A DNA stretch of 12,380 bases from an uncultured Clostridia bacterium (GCA_934647305.1 CAKUFI010000075.1:1-12380), one strand, 5' to 3'; positions 1-7,081 are shown, numbered from the stretch's first letter. Numbers and translations: made by a program. The notes: a model not told the origin generated them from the sequence alone.

Positions 1-150
1 GACTGGAGAGGGTGGCAGGAAGGCTGAAAACCCTTTGGGTTTTCAGCCTTCGCCTTTGGCGAAACTGCCGACGGCTCAAATCGTAGATTTGAGCCGCGAC
101 ACCTGGCCGGGGAGCTTGCTTCCCCGGCCGCCAGCTTGTCCAAACCCGTT
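1..150 (-). repeat. Hairpin-array part of intergenic mosaic repeat, copy 1 (cut by window start)
   Basis: No gene is seen here. The stretch is a string of perfect hairpins: 20-50 (14-bp stem, loop TTT), 49-63 (6-bp stem, loop TTT), 72-96 (11-bp stem, loop GTA) and 105-129 (9-bp stem), followed by a half hairpin at 131-140 (CCAGCTTGTC). Bases 1-15 are the reverse complement of the box CCACCCTCTCCAGTC at 1237-1251. Read on the minus strand, the order is half hairpin, GGGG-AAGCAAGC-CCCC hairpin, AT-rich hairpin, then the box, which matches the module order at 7446-7520 and 12304-12380. The body of this copy would lie to the left, outside the window. Confidence 0.8.
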
Positions 151-179
151 TCGCCTCGCAGGCCGCGCGCAAAAGACAC

Positions 180-208
180 TTGTATCCCGCAGGGAAATGA
201 TGTATAAT
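180..208 (+). promoter_or_regulatory. Sigma-A-type promoter for the KDPG aldolase gene
   Basis: A perfect -10 box TATAAT (203-208) stands 17 bases after a weak -35 box TTGTAT (180-185). The start codon is 42 bases further on. It lies just outside the hairpin array, so the gene has a promoter of its own. Confidence 0.6.
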
Positions 209-250
209 GAACGTGATACCGTTACACTGGGTGAAAAGGAGCGATTGGTT

Positions 251-1207
251 ATGGATCTGACTGCGAAAATTTCCGCGATCGGCATCGTGCCGGTCATTAA
301 GCTGAAGGACGCGAACAACGCGGTGCCGCTGTGCCGCGCGCTGATGCGGGGCGGTCTGCCCTGCGCCGAGATCACCTTCCGCACCGACGCGGCCGAGGAA
401 TCCATCCGGCGCGTGGCGAAGGAGCTGCCCGAGGTGCTGGTGGGCGCGGGCACGGTGCTGACCACCGAGCAGGCCGACCGCGCGATGGCCGCCGGCGCGA
501 AGTTCATCGTGACCCCCGGCTTCAACCCCGAGGTGGTGGGTCACTGCGTCGAGAAGGGCTACCCGGTCTTCCCCGGCTGCCCGACCACCAGCGACGTGGA
601 GCAGGCAATCAAATTCGGCCTGAAGGTGGTCAAGTTCTTCCCCGCCGAGGCGATGGGCGGCCTGGCCACGATCAAGGCGATGAGCGCGCCCTACGGCGGC
701 GTGAAGTTCATGCCCACCGGCGGCGTGAACGAGGACAACCTGAACACCTACCTGGGCTTTGACAAGATCATTGCCTGCGGCGGCAGTTGGATGGCCAAGG
801 ACGCGCTGATCGACGCGGGCGAGTTCGACAAGATCGAGGAGCTGGCGCGCGGCGCGGTGCGCAAAATGCTGGGCTTTGAGCTGCTGCACGTGGGTCTGAA
901 CTGCGGCAGCGAGGAGGAGGCCGAAAAGGTCGCCCGCCAGTTCTCGGCGCTGTTCGGCTGGCCGGTCAAGCTGGGCAATTCCTCCGTGTTCGCGGGTACC
1001 GCGATCGAGGTCATGAAGCAGAATGGCCGCGGCACGAAGGGCCACATCGCCGTGGGCTGCAACAGCGTGATGCGCGCCCGCGCCTACCTGGAGAGCCAGG
1101 GCTTCGAGTTTGACGAGTCCTCCATTAAGATGAAGGGCGACAAGCTGAACCTGATCTATCTCAAGGACGAAATCGGCGGCTTCGCGGTGCATCTGCTGCA
1201 GAAGTAG
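251..1207 (+). CDS. eda: KDPG/KHG aldolase with C-terminal VOC-like domain
   Basis: A 318-residue protein. Residues 1-205 form a class I (beta/alpha)8 2-dehydro-3-deoxyphosphogluconate / 4-hydroxy-2-oxoglutarate aldolase, which splits KDPG into pyruvate and glyceraldehyde 3-phosphate in Entner-Doudoroff or sugar-acid breakdown in the cytoplasm. Visible motifs are AEITFR (Glu40, Arg44), GAGTV (65-69), VTPGFNP (87-93), GCPTTSD (109-115) and the Schiff-base lysine Lys128 in VVKFFPAE, then FMPTGGV. The usual family length is about 205-215, so residues 206-318 are an addition. They have the beta-alpha-beta pattern of a glyoxalase/VOC fold, with FELLHVGLN (His213) and KGHIAVG (His265) in the positions where VOC metal ligands often sit. 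The start was chosen at ATG 251 because AAGGAG (236-241) lies 9 bases upstream and the aldolase fold begins there; the frame is open further upstream, but only through repeat sequence. The next gene is another aldolase-like gene. The aldolase call is firm; the VOC assignment comes from pattern only. Confidence 0.93.
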   Translation: MDLTAKISAIGIVPVIKLKDANNAVPLCRALMRGGLPCAEITFRTDAAEESIRRVAKELPEVLVGAGTVLTTEQADRAMAAGAKFIVTPGFNPEVVGHCVEKGYPVFPGCPTTSDVEQAIKFGLKVVKFFPAEAMGGLATIKAMSAPYGGVKFMPTGGVNEDNLNTYLGFDKIIACGGSWMAKDALIDAGEFDKIEELARGAVRKMLGFELLHVGLNCGSEEEAEKVARQFSALFGWPVKLGNSSVFAGTAIEVMKQNGRGTKGHIAVGCNSVMRARAYLESQGFEFDESSIKMKGDKLNLIYLKDEIGGFAVHLLQK

Positions 1208-1220
1208 GCGTTTTCGCCCG

Positions 1221-1600
1221 GGCGGCCGCAGCCGCCACCCTCTCCAGTCTCCGCTAAAAGATCGAAGATTTTTCGGACGCGGAGCCTGCAGGGAAACGCT
1301 TTTTCTCGGAAAAATGAGATTGACAAAAATCGCCCCGCGCCCACGCTGTGCATTCGCACTGCTCGAATCGGCAGCGCCGACCGTCAATCCACGGAGAATT
1401 CGGGAACTCGAATCTATGGTTCCCGAATTCGTCGCCAGAACCCGCGGCAGCAAGTGGCCGTCGGCCTTGCCGACCGGCTCCATCGGAGCCGTGGGTGAGG
1501 TGCGGGGAGGCGCGGGCGTTGAGCACGCCCTCCCCGGCGTTCCGTCTTGCGGCGGCAGGGCCGCCGCAGGACGGCGTTCCTGCCCCTCGCGCCACACACT
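1221..1600 (+). repeat. Intergenic mosaic repeat, copy 2 (with body)
   Basis: This fills nearly all of the 417-base gap between the two aldolase genes. It opens with a GGCGGC-CGCA-GCCGCC hairpin (1221-1236) and the box CCACCCTCTCCAGTC (1237-1251), then a body that aligns with 7507-7770: GCTAAAA, a small AT hairpin, CTGCAGGGAAACGCTTTTT, GCGCCC-type sequence, CCCACGCTGT and a TCGGC-GCCGA hairpin. Next come the conserved-loop hairpin (1396-1430) and the box CGCGGCAGCAAGTGG (1443-1457). Hairpins follow at 1460-1474 (loop CTT), 1475-1491 (loop ATC) and 1542-1574 (15-bp stem with one G-T pair, loop AGG). Short open frames here have no ribosome site and follow the hairpins, so they are judged non-coding. 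Confidence 0.8.
1396..1430 (+). other. Conserved-loop hairpin in repeat copy 2
   Basis: A perfect 12-bp stem (1396-1407 with 1419-1430) carries the 11-base loop TCGAATCTATG. Its counterparts at 7697-7721 (plus strand) and 4178-4212 (minus strand) have loops TCCAATTTATG and TTTGATATATG on unrelated but paired stems. The closing pair is C-G in all three, and each is followed 7-17 bases later by the box GGCGGCAGCARGTGG or a close variant. Confidence 0.75.
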
Positions 1601-1624
1601 TTTGTTATACGGAGGAACAGAACC

Positions 1625-2905
1625 ATGCGCTTTGAAATGCTTCACCCGGCGGATCAGCTGGTCATGATGCTGGACCGCATCTACCATTACGGCATGACCA
1701 CCACCTCGGGCGGCAACCTGTCCGTCCTGGACGACAACGGCGACATCTGGATCACCCCCTCAGGCATCGACAAGGGTAGCCTGACCCGCCGCGACATCAT
1801 GCAGGTCAAGCCGGACGGCACCGTCATCGGCCCCCATACCCCCTCGGTCGAGCTGCCCTTCCACCGCCACATCTACAAGCTCCGCCCGGATATCCGCGCC
1901 ATCGTGCACGCCCATCCGCCCACGCTGGTCGCCTTCTCCCTGGCCCGGAAGAACCCGGACTTCTTCCTGACCCCCGAGATTCAGCAGCTGTGCGGCAGGG
2001 TGGACATGGAGCCCTACGCCGTGCCCGGCAGCGAGCGCCTGGGCGACTATATCGCAGAGAAGTTCGCCGAGGGCTGCGACAGCGTTATGATGGAGAATCA
2101 CGGCGTGGTCTGCGGCGCGGCCAACCTTGAAAAGGCCTTCATGGCCTTTGAGACGCTGGATTTCTCCGCCCGCACCGAGCTCAACGCCAAAAAGATCGGC
2201 ACGCCCAGGCACATCACGCCCGAGCAGATCGCTTTCGACGGCCAGGTACCCGCGCTGCCCGCCTTCACCCGCGGCCCGCTCTCCAGCGAGGAGGCCGCCG
2301 CCCGGCGCGACCTGTGCGCGTTCTCCCGCCGCTGCTACGATCAGCACCTGTTTACCGCCGCCGCGGGTGCGTTTTCCTATCGCCTGGAGGACGGCTCGTT
2401 CGTCATCACGCCCGAGGGCAGGGACCGCAAGTACCTGGAGGAGCAGGATCTGGTGCTGGTGAAGGACGGCCATGTCGAGGAGGGCAAGACCCCCGACCGC
2501 ACCGTGCTGCTGCACGCCGCCATCTACGCGAAGAACCCCGCCGTGCGCTCGGTGGTGATCTCCAAGGCTCCGTGCATCATGGCCTTCGCCTGCACCGAGG
2601 CGGACTTCGACTCCCGCACCATCCCGGAGAGCTACATCGCGCTGCGAAACGTGAAGCGTCAGCCCTTCGGCGCGGCCCTGACCGACCCGGAAGGCGTCGC
2701 CGCCCAGTTCTCGGCCAAGGTGCCCGTGATGTTCATGGAGAACCAGTATGCCGTGGCCACCGGCGTGAACATGATCAAGGCCTTTGACTGCATGGAGGTG
2801 CTCGAGTACAGCGCCAAGGCGCTCATCATGGTGCCGGATATTGGCAAGCTGGTCACCATCTCGCCCGAGGAAGTGCGCCAGATCGAGATCGACTTCAACC
2901 TGTAA
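1625..2905 (+). CDS. Tandem class II aldolase/adducin-family protein (fuculose-phosphate-aldolase-like)
   Basis: A 426-residue protein made of two class II aldolase/adducin domains; single-domain relatives such as FucA have about 215 residues. The N-terminal half (about 1-215) looks active. It has SGGN (28-31), TPSG (44-47), and the zinc set Glu76, His95 and His97 (VHAHPP) and His159 (ENHG), matching the known FucA set Glu73, His92, His94 and His155. Such enzymes cleave phosphorylated sugars to dihydroxyacetone phosphate plus an aldehyde, or act as epimerases; the exact substrate cannot be read here. In the C-terminal half (about 226-426) the fold pattern is kept (AAGAFSYRLEDGSFVITPEGRD), but HAHP has become SKAP and ENHG has become ENQY, so the metal site is lost. 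The start is ATG 1625, with GGAGG (1611-1615) 9 bases before it. No promoter is evident in the gap, so read-through from the upstream aldolase gene is possible. Confidence 0.88.
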   Translation: MRFEMLHPADQLVMMLDRIYHYGMTTTSGGNLSVLDDNGDIWITPSGIDKGSLTRRDIMQVKPDGTVIGPHTPSVELPFHRHIYKLRPDIRAIVHAHPPTLVAFSLARKNPDFFLTPEIQQLCGRVDMEPYAVPGSERLGDYIAEKFAEGCDSVMMENHGVVCGAANLEKAFMAFETLDFSARTELNAKKIGTPRHITPEQIAFDGQVPALPAFTRGPLSSEEAAARRDLCAFSRRCYDQHLFTAAAGAFSYRLEDGSFVITPEGRDRKYLEEQDLVLVKDGHVEEGKTPDRTVLLHAAIYAKNPAVRSVVISKAPCIMAFACTEADFDSRTIPESYIALRNVKRQPFGAALTDPEGVAAQFSAKVPVMFMENQYAVATGVNMIKAFDCMEVLEYSAKALIMVPDIGKLVTISPEEVRQIEIDFNL

Positions 2906-2911
2906 ACCCAT

Positions 2912-2945
2912 CGCCCCGGGGCAGCGCGCCTTCGGGGCGGTTTCA
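2912..2945 (+). terminator. Weak terminator-like hairpin between aldolase-like gene and GH27 gene
   Basis: CGCCCCG (2912-2918) pairs with CGGGGCG (2933-2939), with a few more inner pairs, and is followed only by GTTTC. The short T-run makes it a weak or partial terminator at best. The downstream gene may still be co-transcribed. Confidence 0.35.
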
Positions 2946-2971
2946 TATCCGAAAAAAAGGAGGACGAACAC

Positions 2972-4108
2972 ATGCTGGCAAACAGACCGCCCATGGGGTG
3001 GAATTCCTGGAACACCTTCGGCCCGGAGATCGACGAGCAGGTCATCCGCGAGACCATCGACGCGATGGCGGACGGCCCGTTCCGGCAGGCAGGCTACGAA
3101 TACGTGGTCATCGACGACTGCTGGGCCAGGTGGGATCGAAACGAGCGGGGTCTGATGGAGTGCGACCCGAAGAAGTTCCCGAGCGGCATGAAGGCGCTGG
3201 CCGACTACGCGCACGCGAAAGGGCTGAAGTTCGGCATATACTCCTGCGCAGGCGTGCGCACCTGCGCGGGGTATCCGGGCAGCTTCGATCACGAATACGA
3301 GGACGCGAGGCTCTTCGCCTCCTGGGGCGTGGACTTCCTCAAGTACGACTTCTGCAACTTCCCGGCGCACGCGAGCAACCCGCAGCGCTACCTGACGATG
3401 AGCATGGCGCTGCGCGCGAGCGGCCGCGAAATTCTCTTCTCGGCCTGCAACTGGGGGCGCGGCGAGCCCTGGAGGTGGATGCGCAGCGTGGGCGCGCACA
3501 TGTACCGCTCCGACACCGACATCCGCGACAGCTTCCGCTCGACGGCCGACATCATGCGCAACCAGCTGGAGCACTTGGGCGGCAACGCGCCCGGCTGCTT
3601 CAACGACCTGGACATGCTGACCGTGGGCATCGACGGCAGGGGACAGGGCTACATGAACGTGGGCGAACCTAACAGCCGGGACGAGTACGAGACCCAGTTC
3701 GCCTTCTGGTGCCTGACCGGCGCGCCGCTGATGCTGGGCTGCGACGTGCGCAGCGTCTCCCCCGAGACCGCCGCGCTGCTGACCCACAGGGGGCTCCTGG
3801 CGATCAGTCAGGACGAGCTGTGCCTGCCGCCCTACATCGTGCAGGGCAGGCAGGTCAACGAGGGCAGCAAAAACGACTGCTTCATCCTGATGAAGCTGCT
3901 CGCGGACGGCGAGTTCGCCCTGGGCTTCTTCAACCTCAACCCGACCGAGCGGCGGATGGAGTGTATCTTCGCCGACTGCGGCATTCCCTCCGACCACAGG
4001 GTCACGCTGACCGACGTGATGACCGGCGAAAGCCTGGGCGACTTTGCCGACGACATAATCCTCGCCGTGCGCCCGCACCACTGCCGCATACTGCGCGGGA
4101 GGACGTAG
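2972..4108 (+). CDS. GH27 alpha-galactosidase, cytoplasmic
   Basis: A 378-residue glycoside hydrolase family 27 enzyme (melibiase type), a retaining hydrolase that removes terminal alpha-galactosyl or related residues. The barrel starts at once with PPMGWNSWNTFG (6-17). Next come VIDDCW (46-51), KFGIYSCAG (86-94) and FLKYDFCN with the nucleophile Asp126. Asp183 in RSDTDIRDS matches the acid/base of human alpha-galactosidase A (RNFADID). FNDLDML (210-216) is the conserved family motif. A C-terminal beta domain covers about 290-378. There is no signal peptide, so it should act on imported oligosaccharides such as melibiose or raffinose-type sugars. AAGGAGG (2957-2963) lies 8 bases before the ATG. 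It is 66 bases downstream of the aldolase-like gene, in the same direction. No transporter or regulator gene is in the window, and the natural substrate is not known. Confidence 0.92.
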   Translation: MLANRPPMGWNSWNTFGPEIDEQVIRETIDAMADGPFRQAGYEYVVIDDCWARWDRNERGLMECDPKKFPSGMKALADYAHAKGLKFGIYSCAGVRTCAGYPGSFDHEYEDARLFASWGVDFLKYDFCNFPAHASNPQRYLTMSMALRASGREILFSACNWGRGEPWRWMRSVGAHMYRSDTDIRDSFRSTADIMRNQLEHLGGNAPGCFNDLDMLTVGIDGRGQGYMNVGEPNSRDEYETQFAFWCLTGAPLMLGCDVRSVSPETAALLTHRGLLAISQDELCLPPYIVQGRQVNEGSKNDCFILMKLLADGEFALGFFNLNPTERRMECIFADCGIPSDHRVTLTDVMTGESLGDFADDIILAVRPHHCRILRGRT

Positions 4109-4330
4109 AGAACGTTCGAGAGGCGGCCTTTCTGACCGGGCAGTGCCCGTTTCCACTTGCTGCCGCCGGAGCCAGACGCATCCTTCGGCCATATATCAAA
4201 GCCTCAGGATGCTTTACAGCCAGAAAACTTGAAAAAGTGCCCCTCCGGGAACGGTTCGTCCTTCAGCCGGCGGGCGAGGTTTTCCCCCGAATCAAGGCAA
4301 ATCCGCGGCATCGCCTTGAAAACTGAGGCT
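4109..4330 (-). repeat. Intergenic mosaic repeat, copy 3 (3' half only)
   Basis: This follows the alpha-galactosidase stop codon directly. Read on the minus strand it holds, in order, a hairpin at 4292-4319 (7-bp stem), GC-rich sequence, the conserved-loop hairpin (4178-4212), the box GGCGGCAGCAAGTGG (complement of 4153-4167), a CGGGC-AGT-GCCCG hairpin (4137-4149) and GGCCGCCTCTCGA. The last three parts match 7738-7825 in order. The upstream CCACCCTCTCCA box and body are not recognisable, so this copy is partial or diverged. No gene is seen in the 4109-4403 gap. Confidence 0.65.
4178..4212 (-). other. Conserved-loop hairpin in repeat copy 3
   Basis: On the minus strand a 7-bp outer stem (GCATCCT with AGGATGC) is followed by a symmetric GA/GA tandem mismatch, a 3-bp inner stem GGC/GCC and the 11-base loop TTTGATATATG. 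Tandem GA pairs are common in structured RNA. The loop matches those at 1396-1430 and 7697-7721. Confidence 0.65.
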
Positions 4331-4337
4331 CAAGGGG

Positions 4338-4366
4338 TTGATTTTTCTCCGAAAGTACGGTATAAT
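4338..4366 (+). promoter_or_regulatory. Sigma-A-type promoter of the darA-holB-ricT operon
   Basis: The -35 box TTGATT (4338-4343) and perfect -10 box TATAAT (4361-4366) have a 17-base spacer. The darA start codon lies 38 bases beyond, with GAGGAGG (4388-4394) in between. It borders the end of repeat copy 3. Confidence 0.8.
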
Positions 4367-4403
4367 AAAGACACGGAACTTTAACATGAGGAGGTATCTC
4401 TCT

Positions 4404-4733
4404 ATGAAAATGATTATCGCGATTGTCCAGGACGAAGACTCCTCTCGTCTGGTCAGCAATCTGATGAACGAGGGCTACAGCGTGACCAAGCTGGCCACCA
4501 CCGGCGGCTTCCTGCGCGCCGGCAACACCACCCTGCTGATGGGCGTGAACGACGACAAGCTGGACGGCGCCATCAAGATCATCGAAAAGGTGTGCAAGAG
4601 CCGCAAGCAGATCGCGCCCTCTCCCTCCCCCATTGCCGGCGGCACCGGCGCCTACGTTCCCTACCCGATCGAGGTCATGGTGGGCGGCGCGACCGTGTTC
4701 GTGATGGATGTGGAACACTTCATTAAGATGTAA
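4404..4733 (+). CDS. darA: Cyclic di-AMP receptor DarA (PstA/YaaQ, PII-like)
   Basis: A 109-residue protein, the same length as Bacillus subtilis DarA. It begins MKMIIAIVQDEDSSRLVSNL, then has VTKLATTGGFL and AGNTTLLMGV in the part that makes the c-di-AMP pocket in the family, and ends with YVPYPIEVMVGGATVF. DarA is a trimeric PII-like protein that binds cyclic di-AMP in the cytoplasm; its downstream target is not settled. The ATG at 4404 was chosen because GAGGAGG (4388-4394) lies 9 bases upstream; an ATG at 4385 overlaps that ribosome site. Its stop codon shares one base with the holB start (TAATG). In Bacillus, yaaR lies between darA and holB; here it is absent. Confidence 0.95.
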   Translation: MKMIIAIVQDEDSSRLVSNLMNEGYSVTKLATTGGFLRAGNTTLLMGVNDDKLDGAIKIIEKVCKSRKQIAPSPSPIAGGTGAYVPYPIEVMVGGATVFVMDVEHFIKM

Positions 4734-5680
4734 TGGCAGGCTTTGACGACCTGATCGGACAGCCTTCTCATCTGCGCGAGGAAATGCAGCATGGGCGGGC
4801 TGTCCACGCATACCTGTTTACCGGGCCAGCGGGCACAGGAAAACGCACGCTGGCCGCTCTTTGTGCCCAAACGCTCAACTGCACCGCGCCCGAGGGGCAG
4901 CGTCCCTGCGGAAAATGCCCCAGCTGCCTGCAGTATGAAACCGGAAACCATCCCGACGCGATCCGCATCGCGCCCGAAAAATCGATCGGCGTGGACGTGG
5001 TGCGCGACCTGATCAGCCGAATGGGCGTGCACACGCTGGAGAGCGCGCGGCGCACCGTCATCATCGAGCAGGCCGACAAAATGACGCCCCAGGCGCAGAA
5101 CGCCCTGCTCAAGACGCTTGAAACCCCGCCCAGCGACGCGGTGCTCTTCCTGGTCACCGACCAGATGAGCGCGCTGCTGCCCACGATCATCTCCCGCTGC
5201 CGGGTGGAGAAATTTCACCTGCTCACCGCCGAGCAGGCGCAGCAGGCGCTTGAAAAGCGGGGCATTCCCCCCGAGCGGGCGGCTCTCCTGGCCAGGCTGT
5301 GCAACGGCTCCGTCGGCAAGGCGCTTGAAAAGCACGCCTCAGAGGACTTCTGGAAAAACCGGGACAAGGTGCGGCGCGCGCTGTCGCTTCTGCACACCGA
5401 GGCCGACGTGGGCCTGGCCGCCGCCCCGCTGACTGAATCGCGCGAGCAGGCGCAGGAAATACTGGACCTGATCGAGCTGTGGGCGCGCGACGCGATGGTG
5501 CTGGCCGCGGGCGGCGAGATCATGCAGGAGGACTGCCGCGAGGAGTACTTGAACGCCCCGTTTTCGGCGGAAAAGCTGCTTTCCGGCGTGCTGGAGACCC
5601 GAAAGCGCCTCTTCAGCAACGTGTCCTGGCAGCAGGCGCTGGAAATGCTCTTTTTCGAGATCGTATCAGGAGGAAAATAG
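4733..5680 (+). CDS. holB: DNA polymerase III subunit delta-prime
   Basis: A 315-residue clamp-loader subunit that helps place the beta sliding clamp on primed DNA. The AAA+ domain has a Walker A GPAGTGKRT (31-39). A zinc module follows with Cys50, Cys59, Cys62 and Cys65 (CGKCPSC). The Walker B region reads VIIEQADKM (109-117), and QNALLKTLETPP (122-133) and the clamp-loader SRC motif (154-156) are present. The C-terminal part is helical and collar-like. The intact P-loop, unusual for Escherichia coli delta-prime, is typical of the bacterial gamma/delta-prime family outside Proteobacteria. The start overlaps the darA stop by one base, so translation is likely coupled; no other start is plausible. 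Its position between darA and ricT is the known Firmicute order. Confidence 0.95.
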   Translation: MAGFDDLIGQPSHLREEMQHGRAVHAYLFTGPAGTGKRTLAALCAQTLNCTAPEGQRPCGKCPSCLQYETGNHPDAIRIAPEKSIGVDVVRDLISRMGVHTLESARRTVIIEQADKMTPQAQNALLKTLETPPSDAVLFLVTDQMSALLPTIISRCRVEKFHLLTAEQAQQALEKRGIPPERAALLARLCNGSVGKALEKHASEDFWKNRDKVRRALSLLHTEADVGLAAAPLTESREQAQEILDLIELWARDAMVLAAGGEIMQEDCREEYLNAPFSAEKLLSGVLETRKRLFSNVSWQQALEMLFFEIVSGGK

Positions 5681-5682
5681 AT

Positions 5683-7005
5683 ATGGCTGTCGTAGCCGGA
5701 ATCCGCTTCAAAAAGGCGGGTAAGGTTTATTATTTCGATCCCACCGACGTGTGGCCGCATCCGGGCGATCCGGTCATCGTGGAAACCATACGCGGCGTGG
5801 AGCTGGGCGAAACGGTCACCAGCGCGCGGGAGGTGCCCGACGAGTCGCTGATCGCCCCGCTCAAGAAAATCATGCGCATCGCCACCCCCGAGGACGTGCG
5901 CCGCGCCGACGAGTGCGCCGCCAAGGAAAAGGAAGCGCTGCGCGTGTGCCAGGAAAAAATCGCCGCGCACAAGCTGGAGATGAAGCTGGTGGACGCCGAA
6001 TACACCTTCGACGGCGCCAAGCTGATCTTCTACTTCACCGCCAACGGGCGCGTGGACTTCCGCGACCTGGTCAAAGACCTGGCCTCGGTGTTCCGCATGC
6101 GCATCGAGCTGCGCCAGATCGGCGTGCGCGATGAGGCGAAGATGCTGGGCGGACTGGGCGCGTGCGGACGGCCCATCTGCTGCGGCGCGTTTCTGGGCGA
6201 CTTCCAGCCGGTGTCCATCAAGATGGCCAAGGAGCAGAACCTCTCCCTCAACCCCACCAAGATCTCCGGCCAGTGCGGACGGCTCATGTGCTGCCTGAAA
6301 TACGAGCAGGACAACTACGAGCAGATCCTCAAGAAGCTGCCCCGCGTCGGCAAGGAAATCATGACCCCCGACGGCATCGGCATCGTAACCGAAATCGCCG
6401 TCATCCGCGAAAAGGTCAAGGTGCGCCTGCATCAGCCGGACGACACCTACGACGTGCGCGAGTTCAGCCTGGAGGAGGTCTGCCGACCGGGCGAGGGTAC
6501 CCCGGAACGCAAGGTCGAGGAGCCGAAGGAGGACGAAGAGGAATTCCTGCAGAGCGAGAGCTTCCTGGCGGGCATTCCCGAAAAGTACCGCCCGCTGAGC
6601 GCCCAGCGCATGGAAAACAAGCTGCGCGTCGAACCCCGCAGGCCTGAGCCGCGCCCCGCAAAGGGCAAGCCCGACGCAAAAGCCGAGGACAAGCCTGAAA
6701 AGCCGGAGCGCCGCCGCTATCCGCGTCCCAAGGGGCCCAAGCAGAGCACTGAACAGTACCTGCAGGAGAACGCCTCCCACGAGGACAACCCGCCGCGCGA
6801 GGAGAAGCCGCCGCGCACGGATCGCCCCAGAGGCGAGGGCCGCAGGAATCGAGGCGAACGCGCAGGCGGCGAAAAGCAGCCGCCCAGGGCCAATCGCCCC
6901 GAAAAGGCCCCGAAACCCGCTGCGGAAAAGGCGCCGAAGCCCGCACAGGACAAGCCTGAAACGCCGCCCGCCGAGGCCCCGAAGACGAATGAGGCGAATC
7001 AGTAA
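5683..7005 (+). CDS. ricT: Fe-S protein RicT (YaaT, PSP1 family) with long disordered tail
   Basis: A 440-residue protein. Residues 1-267 are the PSP1-domain core. In Bacillus, RicT joins RicA and RicF in the Y-complex, which carries [4Fe-4S] clusters and stimulates RNase Y maturation of mRNAs and is needed for sporulation, competence and biofilm phenotypes. The cluster cysteines are visible in ACGRPICC (Cys161, Cys166, Cys167) and QCGRLMCC (Cys198, Cys203, Cys204); I recall nearly the same numbering in Bacillus subtilis. Residues 268-440 are an extension rich in Pro, Glu, Lys and Arg with no fold pattern, making the protein about 165 residues longer than the Bacillus form. AGGAGG (5668-5673), inside the holB end, lies 9 bases before ATG 5683. 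There are only two bases between the genes. RicA and RicF are not in the window. Confidence 0.93.
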   Translation: MAVVAGIRFKKAGKVYYFDPTDVWPHPGDPVIVETIRGVELGETVTSAREVPDESLIAPLKKIMRIATPEDVRRADECAAKEKEALRVCQEKIAAHKLEMKLVDAEYTFDGAKLIFYFTANGRVDFRDLVKDLASVFRMRIELRQIGVRDEAKMLGGLGACGRPICCGAFLGDFQPVSIKMAKEQNLSLNPTKISGQCGRLMCCLKYEQDNYEQILKKLPRVGKEIMTPDGIGIVTEIAVIREKVKVRLHQPDDTYDVREFSLEEVCRPGEGTPERKVEEPKEDEEEFLQSESFLAGIPEKYRPLSAQRMENKLRVEPRRPEPRPAKGKPDAKAEDKPEKPERRRYPRPKGPKQSTEQYLQENASHEDNPPREEKPPRTDRPRGEGRRNRGERAGGEKQPPRANRPEKAPKPAAEKAPKPAQDKPETPPAEAPKTNEANQ

Positions 7006-7020
7006 ATAATCCAAAAAATC

Positions 7021-7049
7021 TTGCATTCGACATCCTTTGATGATATAAT
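7021..7049 (+). promoter_or_regulatory. Extended -10 promoter of the ferredoxin gene
   Basis: The -35 box TTGCAT (7021-7026) and -10 box TATAAT (7044-7049) have a 17-base spacer, and TGA directly before the -10 makes it an extended -10. The ferredoxin ATG is 32 bases downstream. Confidence 0.8.
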
Positions 7050-7081
7050 ACGGGTACACAAGAACAAGGAGGTGTTTTGTG

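Noticed and set aside
35..250. Upstream extension of the KDPG aldolase frame
   Set aside because: The extension translates repeat hairpins and the promoter; the good ribosome site serves ATG 251, where the aldolase fold begins.
1156..1667. Short open frames within repeat copy 2, with similar peptides at 7392-7652 in copy 4
   Set aside because: Peptides such as SVGxGRFL and KIFxxLAxxGEGG recur, but the frame similarity follows nucleotide similarity, indels interrupt it, and no ribosome site is present. Hairpins explain the sequence better.
1760..4192. Long minus-strand open frame opposite the aldolase-like and alpha-galactosidase genes
   Set aside because: The sense genes have clear families; the antisense protein is His/Ala/Val-rich without any motif, as expected from codon bias. 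The same reasoning removes 5215-7170 (-) and 10668-11978 (+).
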